64,000 nucleotides of DNA, taken from the NCBI RefSeq assembly GCF_019218285.1, contig NZ_JAHUZG010000007.1, forward strand, positions 1-64,000. The letters are read 5' to 3'. The notes below the pieces were generated by a model. That model ran no database searches. It saw only the letters and a list, made by a program, of their open reading frames with translations, and was not told the origin of the DNA. The position numbers and the translations under genes are program-made. This DNA comes from Antarctobacter sediminis. Lineage in GTDB: Bacteria; Pseudomonadota; Alphaproteobacteria; Rhodobacterales; Rhodobacteraceae. Positions 56,492 to 64,000 of the stretch are shown in pieces (position 1 is the stretch's first letter; each line of letters begins with the position of its first letter).

Positions 56492-57528
56492 CGCAACACT
56501 TCCTTACCCGCCTCGATCGCCTTGATGCGCCACATCTCTTGCGTGGCTGCATCCGTCATTCTTATTGTCGGCCGCCGTGGCAGCCGAAGATCCACCGCCA
56601 CAAGATCGCGTGACAAAAGGTCGACACCTTCGGTCACCGCCATGGCAATCACCTGCTCAAGGGACCGTTCCGCTCCTTTCTCGGGCAGCATGATCCGCTG
56701 CCCCCGGTCAAGAACCACGTCCCAGCGCCGCGCGCCAACACGTTCGTAACCGCGCAGTCGTCCCCGGATCGGTCCGGTCAACGCATCCAGCCGCAGCGCC
56801 TCGTCCACGGCCGCCGCCAGCCGCAAACGTGCGGTCTCGGCCTGTTCCAACGTCTGCGGCGCCGCATTGCGCAGTTGCTCCACCGCCTCGGGGCCCGCCT
56901 GTTCCGCCTCGCGGACCAGTGCCAGCGCCTGCATCAGTTCGGCCCGCAGAATGTCACCCGCGATCACCGGCAGTTCGGCGTGATCGGCCCGCCGCCGTGC
57001 GGGCGCGACAAAGACACCGCCCTCGTCCAGCATCTGGATCCCCTGCACGGTCCGCCACAACACCACCGGCTGCCGCTCGACCACGTCGATTTGCAGAACG
57101 CCGCCTTGTCGTACGCGCACCTCGGCGGATTTCACCGCGTCCAGATTGACGACGCGGCGTTGCAGCGCCTCAAGGTCAAGGTCGAAGGAACTTAGCGGGA
57201 AATCGATCGGCAACTCGACGCGGATCGCATCCGCCAGCGCGCCATTCGCCCCGTCGATCGCCATCATCCGCACCTGAAATTCCGGTCGATCCTCAATCGC
57301 GGCGCGCACCTCTTCCAGCATCAGGTTGAAGGCCGTGCGGTTTTCCTCGACCGAAAACCACGCCGCGCCAGCGCCGAAACACAGGGCAAAGGGCAGCACC
57401 ACCCGCAGCGAAAACCGCACCAATGGTGTCAGCATCAGCCGCTCAAGCCGGTATTTCAGCCGCGAGGCCCGCGGGTCCAGCCGCGCCATCTGCGGATCGT
57501 CACTGATGTAACTCTCTACCGGTCGCAC
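56488..57528 (-). CDS. ftsQ: Cell division protein FtsQ
   Basis: 346 residues from a GTG with GGAGG 7 nt upstream; an ATG seven codons earlier has no site, and both overlap ddl. One membrane helix at about 36-58 ([21 protein letters not shown]), POTRA at about 83-152, beta domain after it. A 58-residue helical insert (192-250, Ala/Glu/Leu-rich, [19 protein letters not shown]) is placed within the beta domain. Coupled to ftsA by ATGA. Confidence 0.93.
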   Translation of the reverse strand: MRPVESYISDDPQMARLDPRASRLKYRLERLMLTPLVRFSLRVVLPFALCFGAGAAWFSVEENRTAFNLMLEEVRAAIEDRPEFQVRMMAIDGANGALADAIRVELPIDFPLSSFDLDLEALQRRVVNLDAVKSAEVRVRQGGVLQIDVVERQPVVLWRTVQGIQMLDEGGVFVAPARRRADHAELPVIAGDILRAELMQALALVREAEQAGPEAVEQLRNAAPQTLEQAETARLRLAAAVDEALRLDALTGPIRGRLRGYERVGARRWDVVLDRGQRIMLPEKGAERSLEQVIAMAVTEGVDLLSRDLVAVDLRLPRRPTIRMTDAATQEMWRIKAIEAGKEVLR

Positions 57529-58430
57529 GAGGCATCCTCCACCATCCATGCGCAGAATTGGCCAAAGCTCATGCCCGCAAGCGCACCATGTTCCGGCGAC
57601 AGCGAGGTCGGCGTCATGCCCGGCTGCGTGTTGGTTTCCAGAAGGATCAGCCCGTCCAGCCCGCGCGCCTCGTCCCAGCGGAAATCGGTCCGCGTCACAC
57701 CCCGGCAGCCCAAGGCCTCATGCGCGCGCAGGGCATAATCAAGGCAGGCGTCATAGATTTCCTTCGGCACCTCTGCGGGGCAGACATGGCGCGACCCGCC
57801 CGCCTTGTACTTGGCGTCGTAGTCGTACCAGCCATCGGTCACGATATCGGTCACGCCCAGCGCCCGGTCGCCCATGACCGTCGCCGTCAGTTCGCGCCCA
57901 GGAACAAAAGCCTCGACCATGACAACCTCGGGCATGGTCGGGTCCAGCACCGGCGGCCCGTTGGCATCCTCATGCACAAGGTAGACGCCGACCGAGGATC
58001 CTTCGTTGTAGGGTTTGACCACATAAGGCGGCGCCATGACATGCGCCGCCATGACGGCCTCACGCCGGGCCAGACGACTGTCGGCCACCGGCAGACCGGC
58101 GGCGCGATAGACCTCCTTGGTCTTTTCCTTGTCCATCGCCAGCGCCGAGGCCAGCACCCCGGAATGCGTATACGGAATGCGCAGCCATTCCAGCATGCCC
58201 TGGATACAGCCGTCCTCACCCCAACGTCCGTGCAATGCGTTGAACACCACGCCTGGCGCGATCTCTTGCAGGCGCGCGACCACATCAGGCCCCGCGTCCA
58301 GTTCGATCACCTCGTATCCTTCGCCCCTCAAGGCGGTGGCACATTCCCGGCCGGAAACCAGCGAAACCTCGCGCTCTGCCGAGGGCCCGCCTTTCAGAAC
58401 CACCACCTTCGGGAGTGTCCTGCTCGACAT
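57516..58430 (-). CDS. ddl: D-alanine--D-alanine ligase
   Basis: 304 residues from ATG ([15 protein letters not shown]); a TTG five codons earlier is also possible. ATP-grasp: [11 protein letters not shown] near 14, [15 protein letters not shown] near 134, [15 protein letters not shown] near 266. Makes D-Ala-D-Ala for murein. The stop overlaps the GTG-started ftsQ by 13 nt. Follows murB with 146 bp between. Confidence 0.95.
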   Translation of the reverse strand: MSSRTLPKVVVLKGGPSAEREVSLVSGRECATALRGEGYEVIELDAGPDVVARLQEIAPGVVFNALHGRWGEDGCIQGMLEWLRIPYTHSGVLASALAMDKEKTKEVYRAAGLPVADSRLARREAVMAAHVMAPPYVVKPYNEGSSVGVYLVHEDANGPPVLDPTMPEVVMVEAFVPGRELTATVMGDRALGVTDIVTDGWYDYDAKYKAGGSRHVCPAEVPKEIYDACLDYALRAHEALGCRGVTRTDFRWDEARGLDGLILLETNTQPGMTPTSLSPEHGALAGMSFGQFCAWMVEDASCDR

Positions 58431-58591
58431 CCCCAAACGCCTCAACTGCCCGGGGTCGATGCCCCTCGTTATCGCGCAGGGGTTGCGCCCCTGTCGCCTT
58501 TATCTGCGCGGGTCATCCCGCCATGAATTTGATGCAACCTGCCTGTGGTCGCCGGGCCCCTGCTCTTGTTTTGGTAAATCGGTGGCCCAAA

Positions 58592-59515
58592 TCACCGCGC
58601 CGGTTCGCCGACCCGCATGATTTCCCAGTGTAGCTGTATTCCGCTGTGTTGGAAAACCTTTTTTCGGACCTCTTCACCCAGTCCCTCAAGGTCTGCTGCA
58701 CTGGCATCGCCGGTATTAACCAAAAAGTTGGAATGCTTGGGCGACATCTGCGCCCCGCCCTGCGTTGCGCCGCGCATTCCGGCCTCGTCGATGACCTTCC
58801 AGGCTTTCAGCTCATGCGTGTCATCTTCGCGTCCGGTGGACGAAAACCCTGCCGGGTTGCGAAAGGTGCTGCCAGCCGTCCGGTCCTTGGTCGGCTGTGT
58901 CTCGTCGCGTTTCTTCAGCTGCGCTTCCATGCGTGCGGCCAGCGCCTCCGGCTCGCCCTCCGTCCCCTCGAACACCGCCTCAACCAGAACCCAGCCGTCG
59001 GGCAAAACGCTTTGCCGATAGGCCAGCTGCAAATCCGCCGCCGGCAACGTCACCAGCTCTCCGGCGCGGGTCACCGCCCGCACTTCGACCAGATGGTCGG
59101 CCACGTAGGAGCCATAGCAGCCCGCGTTCATCCGCACCGCGCCGCCGATGCTGCCGGGGATGGTGCGCAGGAATGTCAGGTCAACGCCCGCCTCGGCGGC
59201 ACGTTTGGCCACATGGGCATCCAGCGCCGCCGCCCCGGCCGTCACCCGCGTTCCCTCGACGGTAATTCCGTTGAAACCGCGCCCAAGGCGCACCACCAGC
59301 GCCCGCAAGCCGCCGTCGCGCACGATCAGGTTCGACCCGACGCCCATGGGAAAAACAGTGACCTCCGCCGACAGCGCCGCAAGGAACTCACACAGATCGT
59401 CCAGATCCGCAGGCTGAAACAGCCAGTCCGCAGGCCCGCCCACGCGCAGCCAGGTCAGGTCGTTCAACGGGCGATCAGCCGTCAGGCGGCCACGAGGTGT
59501 CGGGATCTGTGTCAT
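58592..59515 (-). CDS. murB: UDP-N-acetylenolpyruvoylglucosamine reductase
   Basis: 307 residues. FAD-dependent reduction giving UDP-MurNAc. [13 protein letters not shown] near 26 and [13 protein letters not shown] near 57 bind [18 protein letters not shown] near 120 and GSTFRNP near 215 contain catalytic residues, with the acid Ser from GSTF. Type II-like. Followed by membrane genes and then murC-side genes. Cytoplasm. Confidence 0.95.
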   Translation of the reverse strand: MTQIPTPRGRLTADRPLNDLTWLRVGGPADWLFQPADLDDLCEFLAALSAEVTVFPMGVGSNLIVRDGGLRALVVRLGRGFNGITVEGTRVTAGAAALDAHVAKRAAEAGVDLTFLRTIPGSIGGAVRMNAGCYGSYVADHLVEVRAVTRAGELVTLPAADLQLAYRQSVLPDGWVLVEAVFEGTEGEPEALAARMEAQLKKRDETQPTKDRTAGSTFRNPAGFSSTGREDDTHELKAWKVIDEAGMRGATQGGAQMSPKHSNFLVNTGDASAADLEGLGEEVRKKVFQHSGIQLHWEIMRVGEPAR

Positions 59516-59554
59516 GACCGCTTGCTAGGCCGCGCCGCGCGCCGCCGCAAGGGG

Positions 59555-59839
59555 TCAGGCGGTCTTGGCTGGTGTCTCGGCCCGGATCCGCCGCCACCGT
59601 CCGATCAATGCCCCCACCGCCAACCCCGCCAAAGCAGGCAAAGCGCCCAGCATCAGGACAATGGCATAGCCTAATCCGTCCCAGCCCGGCGTGACCTCGG
59701 TCATGTAGAAAAGCCATCCCGCGGCAAGGCCCAGCGCCGCCGCAAGGCCGCAGGTCAGGGCATTCAGTCCATTGCGCACCAGCACCCAGCCGATGCCAAG
59801 CGACCCCAGCGCCACCGCTGCAAGAATGAAAACAGCCAT
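59555..59839 (-). CDS. Small membrane protein near murB, unknown
   Basis: 94 residues from ATG (MAVFILAAVALGSLG); a GTG two codons earlier with AAGGAGG is an equal option. Three hydrophobic helices. C-terminus basic (GRWRRIRAETPAKTA). No family recognised. Between murB and the DUF2484 gene, all on the same strand. Confidence 0.65.
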   Translation of the reverse strand: MAVFILAAVALGSLGIGWVLVRNGLNALTCGLAAALGLAAGWLFYMTEVTPGWDGLGYAIVLMLGALPALAGLAVGALIGRWRRIRAETPAKTA

Positions 59840-59907
59840 GGGCACAATACCTCCTTGTCCGGCCCAAGTGTCGCCGGTCAGGGCGTCATGCGCCAGTCAG
59901 GAGCCCC

Positions 59908-60153
59908 TTACCTTGCGGCCTGCCGCACCCAGCGAAACAGGTAGCGAACCGGCCAACGCAACATGGACATGCCCGCGAACAACACGAACAGCCCCAGCCA
60001 CGGCCCATTTTGGTAAGTTACGAACCCCACAAGAGGAATGCCCAGTGCGATCAGCACATAGGCCCGCGTCCAGTGATTGTCTCTGGACGGTATCATGGCC
60101 AGCACATTTGCCAGCACTGCCCAGGCACAGGCAAGGATCAGCGATAACGACAT
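59908..60153 (-). CDS. DUF2484 membrane protein
   Basis: 81 residues from MSLSLILACAWAVLANVLA with GGAGG 7 nt upstream; 45 upstream open codons are discarded. Two to three helices: ILACAWAVLANVLAMIP, VLIALGIPLVGFVTYQN, LGLFVLFAGMSMLRWPV. DUF2484 is characteristic of Rhodobacteraceae and is usually inside the mur cluster, as here between murC and murB. Function unknown. Confidence 0.85.
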   Translation of the reverse strand: MSLSLILACAWAVLANVLAMIPSRDNHWTRAYVLIALGIPLVGFVTYQNGPWLGLFVLFAGMSMLRWPVRYLFRWVRQAAR

Positions 60154-60271
60154 TGTCTGTCCTCCGTGCCCCCCAGAGGTGACAATAGATTGCGCCCTTT
60201 TCCGCGTCCGCACAACCCCTGCGCTAGATGCAATTGCATAAAAACCTGGCGTGGACCAAGGGGCGATGAAC

Positions 60272-60299
60272 AAGAAAACGGCCCGCAAGGGGGCCGTTT
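60272..60299 (-). terminator. Intrinsic terminator after murC
   Basis: 9-bp stem (60276-60284 with 60291-60299), 6-nt loop; TTTTCTTG follows on the minus strand. About 40 bp beyond murC. Suggests the DUF2484-murB run has another promoter, or depends on read-through. Confidence 0.75.
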
Positions 60300-60338
60300 C
60301 CGAATGTTTGCAGAATGCACCGACGGTGCGGGCCGGGT

Positions 60339-61745
60339 TCAGCCCTGAGCCGCCTCCAGCCGCTTGGGCAGCCCATTGGCCCAGGCCGAAATCGTACCCG
60401 CGCCAAGGCAGACCACCATGTCGCCCGGCATGGCCTGTTCCCGCACCAACCGCTCCAGATCGTCCTCATCGCGGATTGCGCGGGCATGACGGTGCCCATG
60501 GCGGACAAGCCCGGCCACAAGATCATCGCGGGTCGCGCCGGGGATCGGCTCCTCGCCGGCGGCAAAGACCTCGGCAATTGCCACAACGTCCGCTTCGTTG
60601 AAACACGAACAGAACTCTTCGAAGTGATGCGACAGACGCGAATAGCGGTGCGGCTGATGCACGGCAATCACGCGTCCCCCACAGGCCTGCCGCGCCGCCT
60701 TCAGCACGGCGGCGATTTCAACCGGGTGGTGGCCGTAATCGTCGATGATGGTGACTTCGTTCACCTCACCCACCTTGGTAAAGCGCCGGTTCACTCCGCC
60801 AAAGGCGGCCAGCGCCTCGCGGATTTCCTCGCCCGTCATGCCAAGGTGCCGCGCGACGGCGATGGCCGACAGCGCGTTAGAGACGTTGTGATCGCCCGGC
60901 ATCGGCAGGGTCATGCCCTCGATCTTTTCGCCGCTCTGCTGGAACACCACGTCAAAATGCGCCACGCCCGCCTTGTAGGTCAGCCCCACGGCCCGCACAT
61001 CCGCCTGCGCGTTGAAGCCATAGGTTACCACGCGCCGGTCGCTGACACGGCCTACAAGCGCCTGCACCTCGGGGTGATCGGTGCAGCAGACCGCAAGCCC
61101 GTAGAATGGAATGTTCGACACGAAGTCATAAAAGCCCTGCCGCAGGTTCTCGATCGAGCCCCAGTGTTCCATGTGCTCGGGATCGATATTGGTCACGATG
61201 GCGATGGTTGCAGGCAGCCGGTTGAAGGTGCCGTCGCTTTCGTCGGCCTCGACCACCATCCATTCGCCCTGCCCCATGCGCGCGTTCGAGCCATAGGCAT
61301 GAATGATCCCGCCATTGACCACCGTCGGGTCGAACTTGCCCGCGTCCAGCAGCGTTGCAACCATGGTCGTCGTCGTGGTCTTGCCATGCGTTCCCGCCAC
61401 GGCCACGTTGGATTTCAGGCGCATCAGTTCGGCCAGCATCTCTGCCCGGCGCACCACCGGCAGACCGCGGCGGCGTGCCTCATCCAGTTCGGGGTTGCCC
61501 GGCTTGATGGCAGATGAAATCACTACGACTTCGGCGGCGTCGAGGTTCTCGGCCCGCTGGCCTTCGAAGACATGCGCGCCCAGTTCTTCCAGCCGGCGGG
61601 TGATCTTGGAGGATTTCAGATCAGATCCCTGCACCTGGTAACCGTGGTTCAGCAAGACCTCGGCGATGCCGGACATCCCGATGCCACCGATGCCGACAAA
61701 GTGGATCGCGCCCACATCACCCGGCAGTTTCGTCGCCCCGGTCAT
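60339..61745 (-). CDS. murC: UDP-N-acetylmuramate--L-alanine ligase
   Basis: 468 residues from [15 protein letters not shown] with GGAG 7 nt upstream; a further 25 open codons overlap murG and lack a site. Mur ligase: [13 protein letters not shown] near 16, ATP loop [13 protein letters not shown] near 117, NGGIIHAYG near 144. Adds the first residue of the stem peptide. 13 bp after murG. Confidence 0.96.
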   Translation of the reverse strand: MTGATKLPGDVGAIHFVGIGGIGMSGIAEVLLNHGYQVQGSDLKSSKITRRLEELGAHVFEGQRAENLDAAEVVVISSAIKPGNPELDEARRRGLPVVRRAEMLAELMRLKSNVAVAGTHGKTTTTTMVATLLDAGKFDPTVVNGGIIHAYGSNARMGQGEWMVVEADESDGTFNRLPATIAIVTNIDPEHMEHWGSIENLRQGFYDFVSNIPFYGLAVCCTDHPEVQALVGRVSDRRVVTYGFNAQADVRAVGLTYKAGVAHFDVVFQQSGEKIEGMTLPMPGDHNVSNALSAIAVARHLGMTGEEIREALAAFGGVNRRFTKVGEVNEVTIIDDYGHHPVEIAAVLKAARQACGGRVIAVHQPHRYSRLSHHFEEFCSCFNEADVVAIAEVFAAGEEPIPGATRDDLVAGLVRHGHRHARAIRDEDDLERLVREQAMPGDMVVCLGAGTISAWANGLPKRLEAAQG

Positions 61746-61758
61746 GCAGGCGCTCCGC

Positions 61759-62901
61759 TCAATCCCCAAATCCTTCATCTGTCTTGCCCTCTTCTTCTTG
61801 TTGTTGTGCTTGTCCGGCAAGGTCTTCGACCAATGCCGCCAGATGTTCTGCCGCTTCCGGTTTGCCCACGGACAGCGCGCCCCGCATCATCTGGATCGCG
61901 CCCGCATCATCGCTGAGCACCGTGTAGATCACCTCGCTCAACGCCTCGACGGTCAGCTTGCTTTCCGGCATGCGAACCGCCGCGCCCGCATCCACCAGCG
62001 CCTGCGCATTGGCGACCTGATGGTCGCCGGTGGCATGAGGATAGGGGATCAGGATACTGGGTCGCCCGATCACGGCGATGTCGGCAACCGAGGACGCGCC
62101 CGATCGCGAAATCACCAGTTGCGCCTCGCTCATCCGTGCGGGGACGTCGTGAAAGAAGGGTTGAACATCGGCATCCAGACCGTGTTCCGCATAGTAGGTG
62201 GCCACCCGTTCCATATCTTCTTCGCGGGCCTGATGGCTGACGCGCAGATTGCCCACCATGTCCAGAGGCAGTGCCGCGATGGCGGGCGGTACAATGTCAG
62301 ACAGCGCCCGCGCCCCCTGCGAGCCGCCGATCACAAGGATCGACATCGGGTAAGGCCCGGGTGCGATATACCCGGCCCCGGCCCGTTCACGGACCGCACC
62401 GCGCACAGGGTTCCCGGTATGGATGCCTTCAACCCCTTCGGGCAGCGCGGTCGGCCATGTGCCGCAGGCCATGACGTCGACCTTGTTGGCGAACCATGTG
62501 TTCACCTTGCCCAGAACGCCGTTCTGTTCATGGATCATGCGCGGCAATTTCAGCACCCAGGCGGCGGTCAGCGCCGGCACACTGGGATAACCGCCAAAGC
62601 CCACAACCACATCGGGACGATCACGGCGCATGCCGAAAATCGCCGAAATCACCCCGGTCGCAAGCCGGAAGGGCACGACGGCCTTGGCCAATATTCCGCC
62701 CCGGTCAAAAGTCGCCGAGGACACGGTTTCGATCTCGACCCCCTCGGGAAAAGCTCCGGTATAACGCGCGCCGCGTTCGTCGGTTGACAGCTTGACCCGC
62801 CAGCCGCGCGCCAGCATCAGTTCGGCAAGCGCCTGAGCGGGGAACATATGCCCCCCGGTCCCGCCTGCCGCCATCACCAGCAAAGGCCTGCGCTTGCCCA
62901 T
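61759..62901 (-). CDS. murG: Lipid II synthase MurG
   Basis: 380 residues, slightly long because of an acidic, Gln/Glu-rich tail ([19 protein letters not shown]) not typical of E. coli Mur[15 protein letters not shown] near 14 and [13 protein letters not shown] near 194 are the UDP-GlcNAc-transferase motifs; [11 protein letters not shown] near 124. Membrane-associated on the inner leaflet. Between ftsW and murC. Confidence 0.96.
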   Translation of the reverse strand: MGKRRPLLVMAAGGTGGHMFPAQALAELMLARGWRVKLSTDERGARYTGAFPEGVEIETVSSATFDRGGILAKAVVPFRLATGVISAIFGMRRDRPDVVVGFGGYPSVPALTAAWVLKLPRMIHEQNGVLGKVNTWFANKVDVMACGTWPTALPEGVEGIHTGNPVRGAVRERAGAGYIAPGPYPMSILVIGGSQGARALSDIVPPAIAALPLDMVGNLRVSHQAREEDMERVATYYAEHGLDADVQPFFHDVPARMSEAQLVISRSGASSVADIAVIGRPSILIPYPHATGDHQVANAQALVDAGAAVRMPESKLTVEALSEVIYTVLSDDAGAIQMMRGALSVGKPEAAEHLAALVEDLAGQAQQQEEEGKTDEGFGD

Positions 62902-63000
62902 AATCCTGTCTCCGTCATCGATCCACGCGCGGATATATCATCCCGGCGCAGGCGTCCATGACAAGGGGAAGACAGGCGGGTTCCTGCCCATAAATGGCGT

Positions 63001-63999
63001 TCACCGCGCGCGTCCACGCAGGATGTCGCGGATTTCACCCTGTGGGCGCGTCCGGGTAAAGGCCAGCAACATGCCGACGGCAATGCCCCCGGCGATCAGC
63101 GACGACCCCCCGTAGCTGACAAAGGGCAAGGTCATTCCCTTGGCGGGAAGCAGACGCACCGCAACGCCCATGTTGATCATGGCCTGCACGCCAAACATGG
63201 CGGCCAGCCCGGTGCCCGCCAGCCGGATGAAAGGATCGCGTTCGCGCATCAGCCGGATCAGGCTGCGCATCACGATCGCCGCGTAAAGCGTGAGGATCGC
63301 AAGGACCAGAACAAGCCCGTATTCCTCGGCTGCGACGGCAATGATGAAATCGGTATGAGCGTCCGGAAGGCTCCACTTGACCTGCCCCTCGCCCACGCCG
63401 ACACCAAAGAAACCGCCTTCGCGGATCGCATTCTCGGCGTAGCCCAATTGCGAGGTCGGATCGACTTCGGGATTCAGGAAGCCGTCAAAACGGCGCTGGA
63501 AGTGCTCCGAGTAGTTGTAGGCCACTGTGCCCGCCATGACGACCAGCCCGGCCAGACCCACCAGCAGCAACATCGGCGCGCCGCCGACGAACCACATGAC
63601 ACCCCAGCCAAAGAGGATCAGCGCCGCCTGACCAAAGTCCGGCTGAAAGGCCAGCATCAGCACGATGCTGACCATCAGCGCAAAGGAATAGGCGCGCCCC
63701 GGCGGGCCGCCCAGATCCTGCGCCGCCGCCATCAACCATGCCGATACAATCACAAACAGCGGCTTGAGAAACTCGGACGGTTGCAGCGAGGCAAAGCCAA
63801 GGCTGTACCAGCGCACTGCCCCCTTGCCGAAATCCGTGCCCAAGACCGGCAACAGCGCCAGCGCGACAAAGGCCACCAGAAAGCCCAGCACCGCAAAGCG
63901 GCGCACCGTGACCGGCCCCATCATCGAAACCAGCACCATGACCACCATGGCCAGACCGCCAAAGAAAGCCTGTTTCTGGACATAATAGAACGGCGGCAA
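63001..63999 (-). CDS. ftsW: Peptidoglycan glycosyltransferase FtsW, truncated by window end
   Basis: At least 332 residues are seen; the start lies past the window edge. SEDS-family polymerase: multiple helices, the conserved NTRGAVRW-type region reads FGKGAVRWYSLGF and the LQPSEFLK motif is present. The SEDS catalytic Asp region is in FLNPEVDPTSQLGYAENAIREGGF truncated here to DPTSQLGYAENAI, and VPFVSYGGSSL reads LPFVSYGGSSL. Forms lipid II into septal glycan with its PBP partner. Confidence 0.95.
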   Translation of the reverse strand: MPPFYYVQKQAFFGGLAMVVMVLVSMMGPVTVRRFAVLGFLVAFVALALLPVLGTDFGKGAVRWYSLGFASLQPSEFLKPLFVIVSAWLMAAAQDLGGPPGRAYSFALMVSIVLMLAFQPDFGQAALILFGWGVMWFVGGAPMLLLVGLAGLVVMAGTVAYNYSEHFQRRFDGFLNPEVDPTSQLGYAENAIREGGFFGVGVGEGQVKWSLPDAHTDFIIAVAAEEYGLVLVLAILTLYAAIVMRSLIRLMRERDPFIRLAGTGLAAMFGVQAMINMGVAVRLLPAKGMTLPFVSYGGSSLIAGGIAVGMLLAFTRTRPQGEIRDILRGRAR

Positions 64000-64000
64000 A

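Overview
The window is chromosomal DNA of a Rhodobacteraceae (Roseobacter-group) alphaproteobacterium. The pointers are: high GC with strongly GC-biased third codon positions; choline-sulfate catabolism genes betI-betC-betB; the aerobic cobaltochelatase subunits CobS and CobT; a DUF2484 protein inside the murein cluster; and a LexA-type box of the alphaproteobacterial form GTTC-N7-GTTC. I see no rRNA, tRNA, insertion sequence, prophage or CRISPR array. Most of the window is ordinary core genome.

Layout. (1) About 90-3770: betI-betC-betB on the minus strand, with an 18-bp palindrome before betI. (2) 3.8-17.9 kb: secreted and membrane proteins, transporters (EamA, LysE, MFS, SLC13/RCK, a second EamA), a YebC-type regulator, a glutamine amidotransferase, a degenerate HisA paralogue and a YmdB-type phosphoesterase. 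(3) 17.9-20.2 kb: a [2Fe-2S] ferredoxin, then a very short gene that is only the C-terminal OB domain of DnaE2 behind a complete SOS promoter, a peptidoglycan-binding lipoprotein and a ProC-like reductase. (4) 20.2-29.6 kb: envelope quality control and redox (DegP/HtrA, HflK-HflC, DUF2065, glutathione reductase), RpiA, and an SDR/LysR divergent pair. (5) 29.7-38.1 kb: an ECF sigma/anti-sigma pair divergent from cobS; cobT lies about 2.9 kb downstream of cobS, and two sets of tandem paralogues lie between and beyond them. (6) 38.2-47.7 kb: aminopeptidase P, DUF427, an SH3b protein, a Sel1 protein, a CLC channel, a GlcD-type FAD oxidase, and a TetR/membrane-protein divergent pair with two matching palindromes. 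(7) 47.8-64 kb, almost entirely minus strand: recN, bamD, lpxC, ftsZ, then ftsA, ftsQ, ddl, murB, murC, murG and ftsW (truncated by the window end). This is the distal part of the division and cell-wall (dcw) cluster.

How the parts work together. Region 7 makes UDP-MurNAc and lipid II precursors (MurB, MurC, Ddl, MurG), the septal glycan machinery (FtsW, FtsQ) and the FtsA/FtsZ ring. LpxC and BamD build the outer membrane, and DegP and HflKC police envelope proteins. CobS and CobT form the AAA+/VWA chaperone pair that activates CobN for cobalt insertion.

Most worth a second look are the SOS-controlled orphan DnaE2 OB domain (18.35-18.72 kb); the ftsA-ftsZ interval, which contains a LysR gene, a DUF4242 gene, DnaA-box-like sites and a plus-strand intrinsic terminator with no plus-strand gene before it; a HisA paralogue and a racemase-fold protein that have both lost catalytic residues; and the duplicated TetR-type operator.
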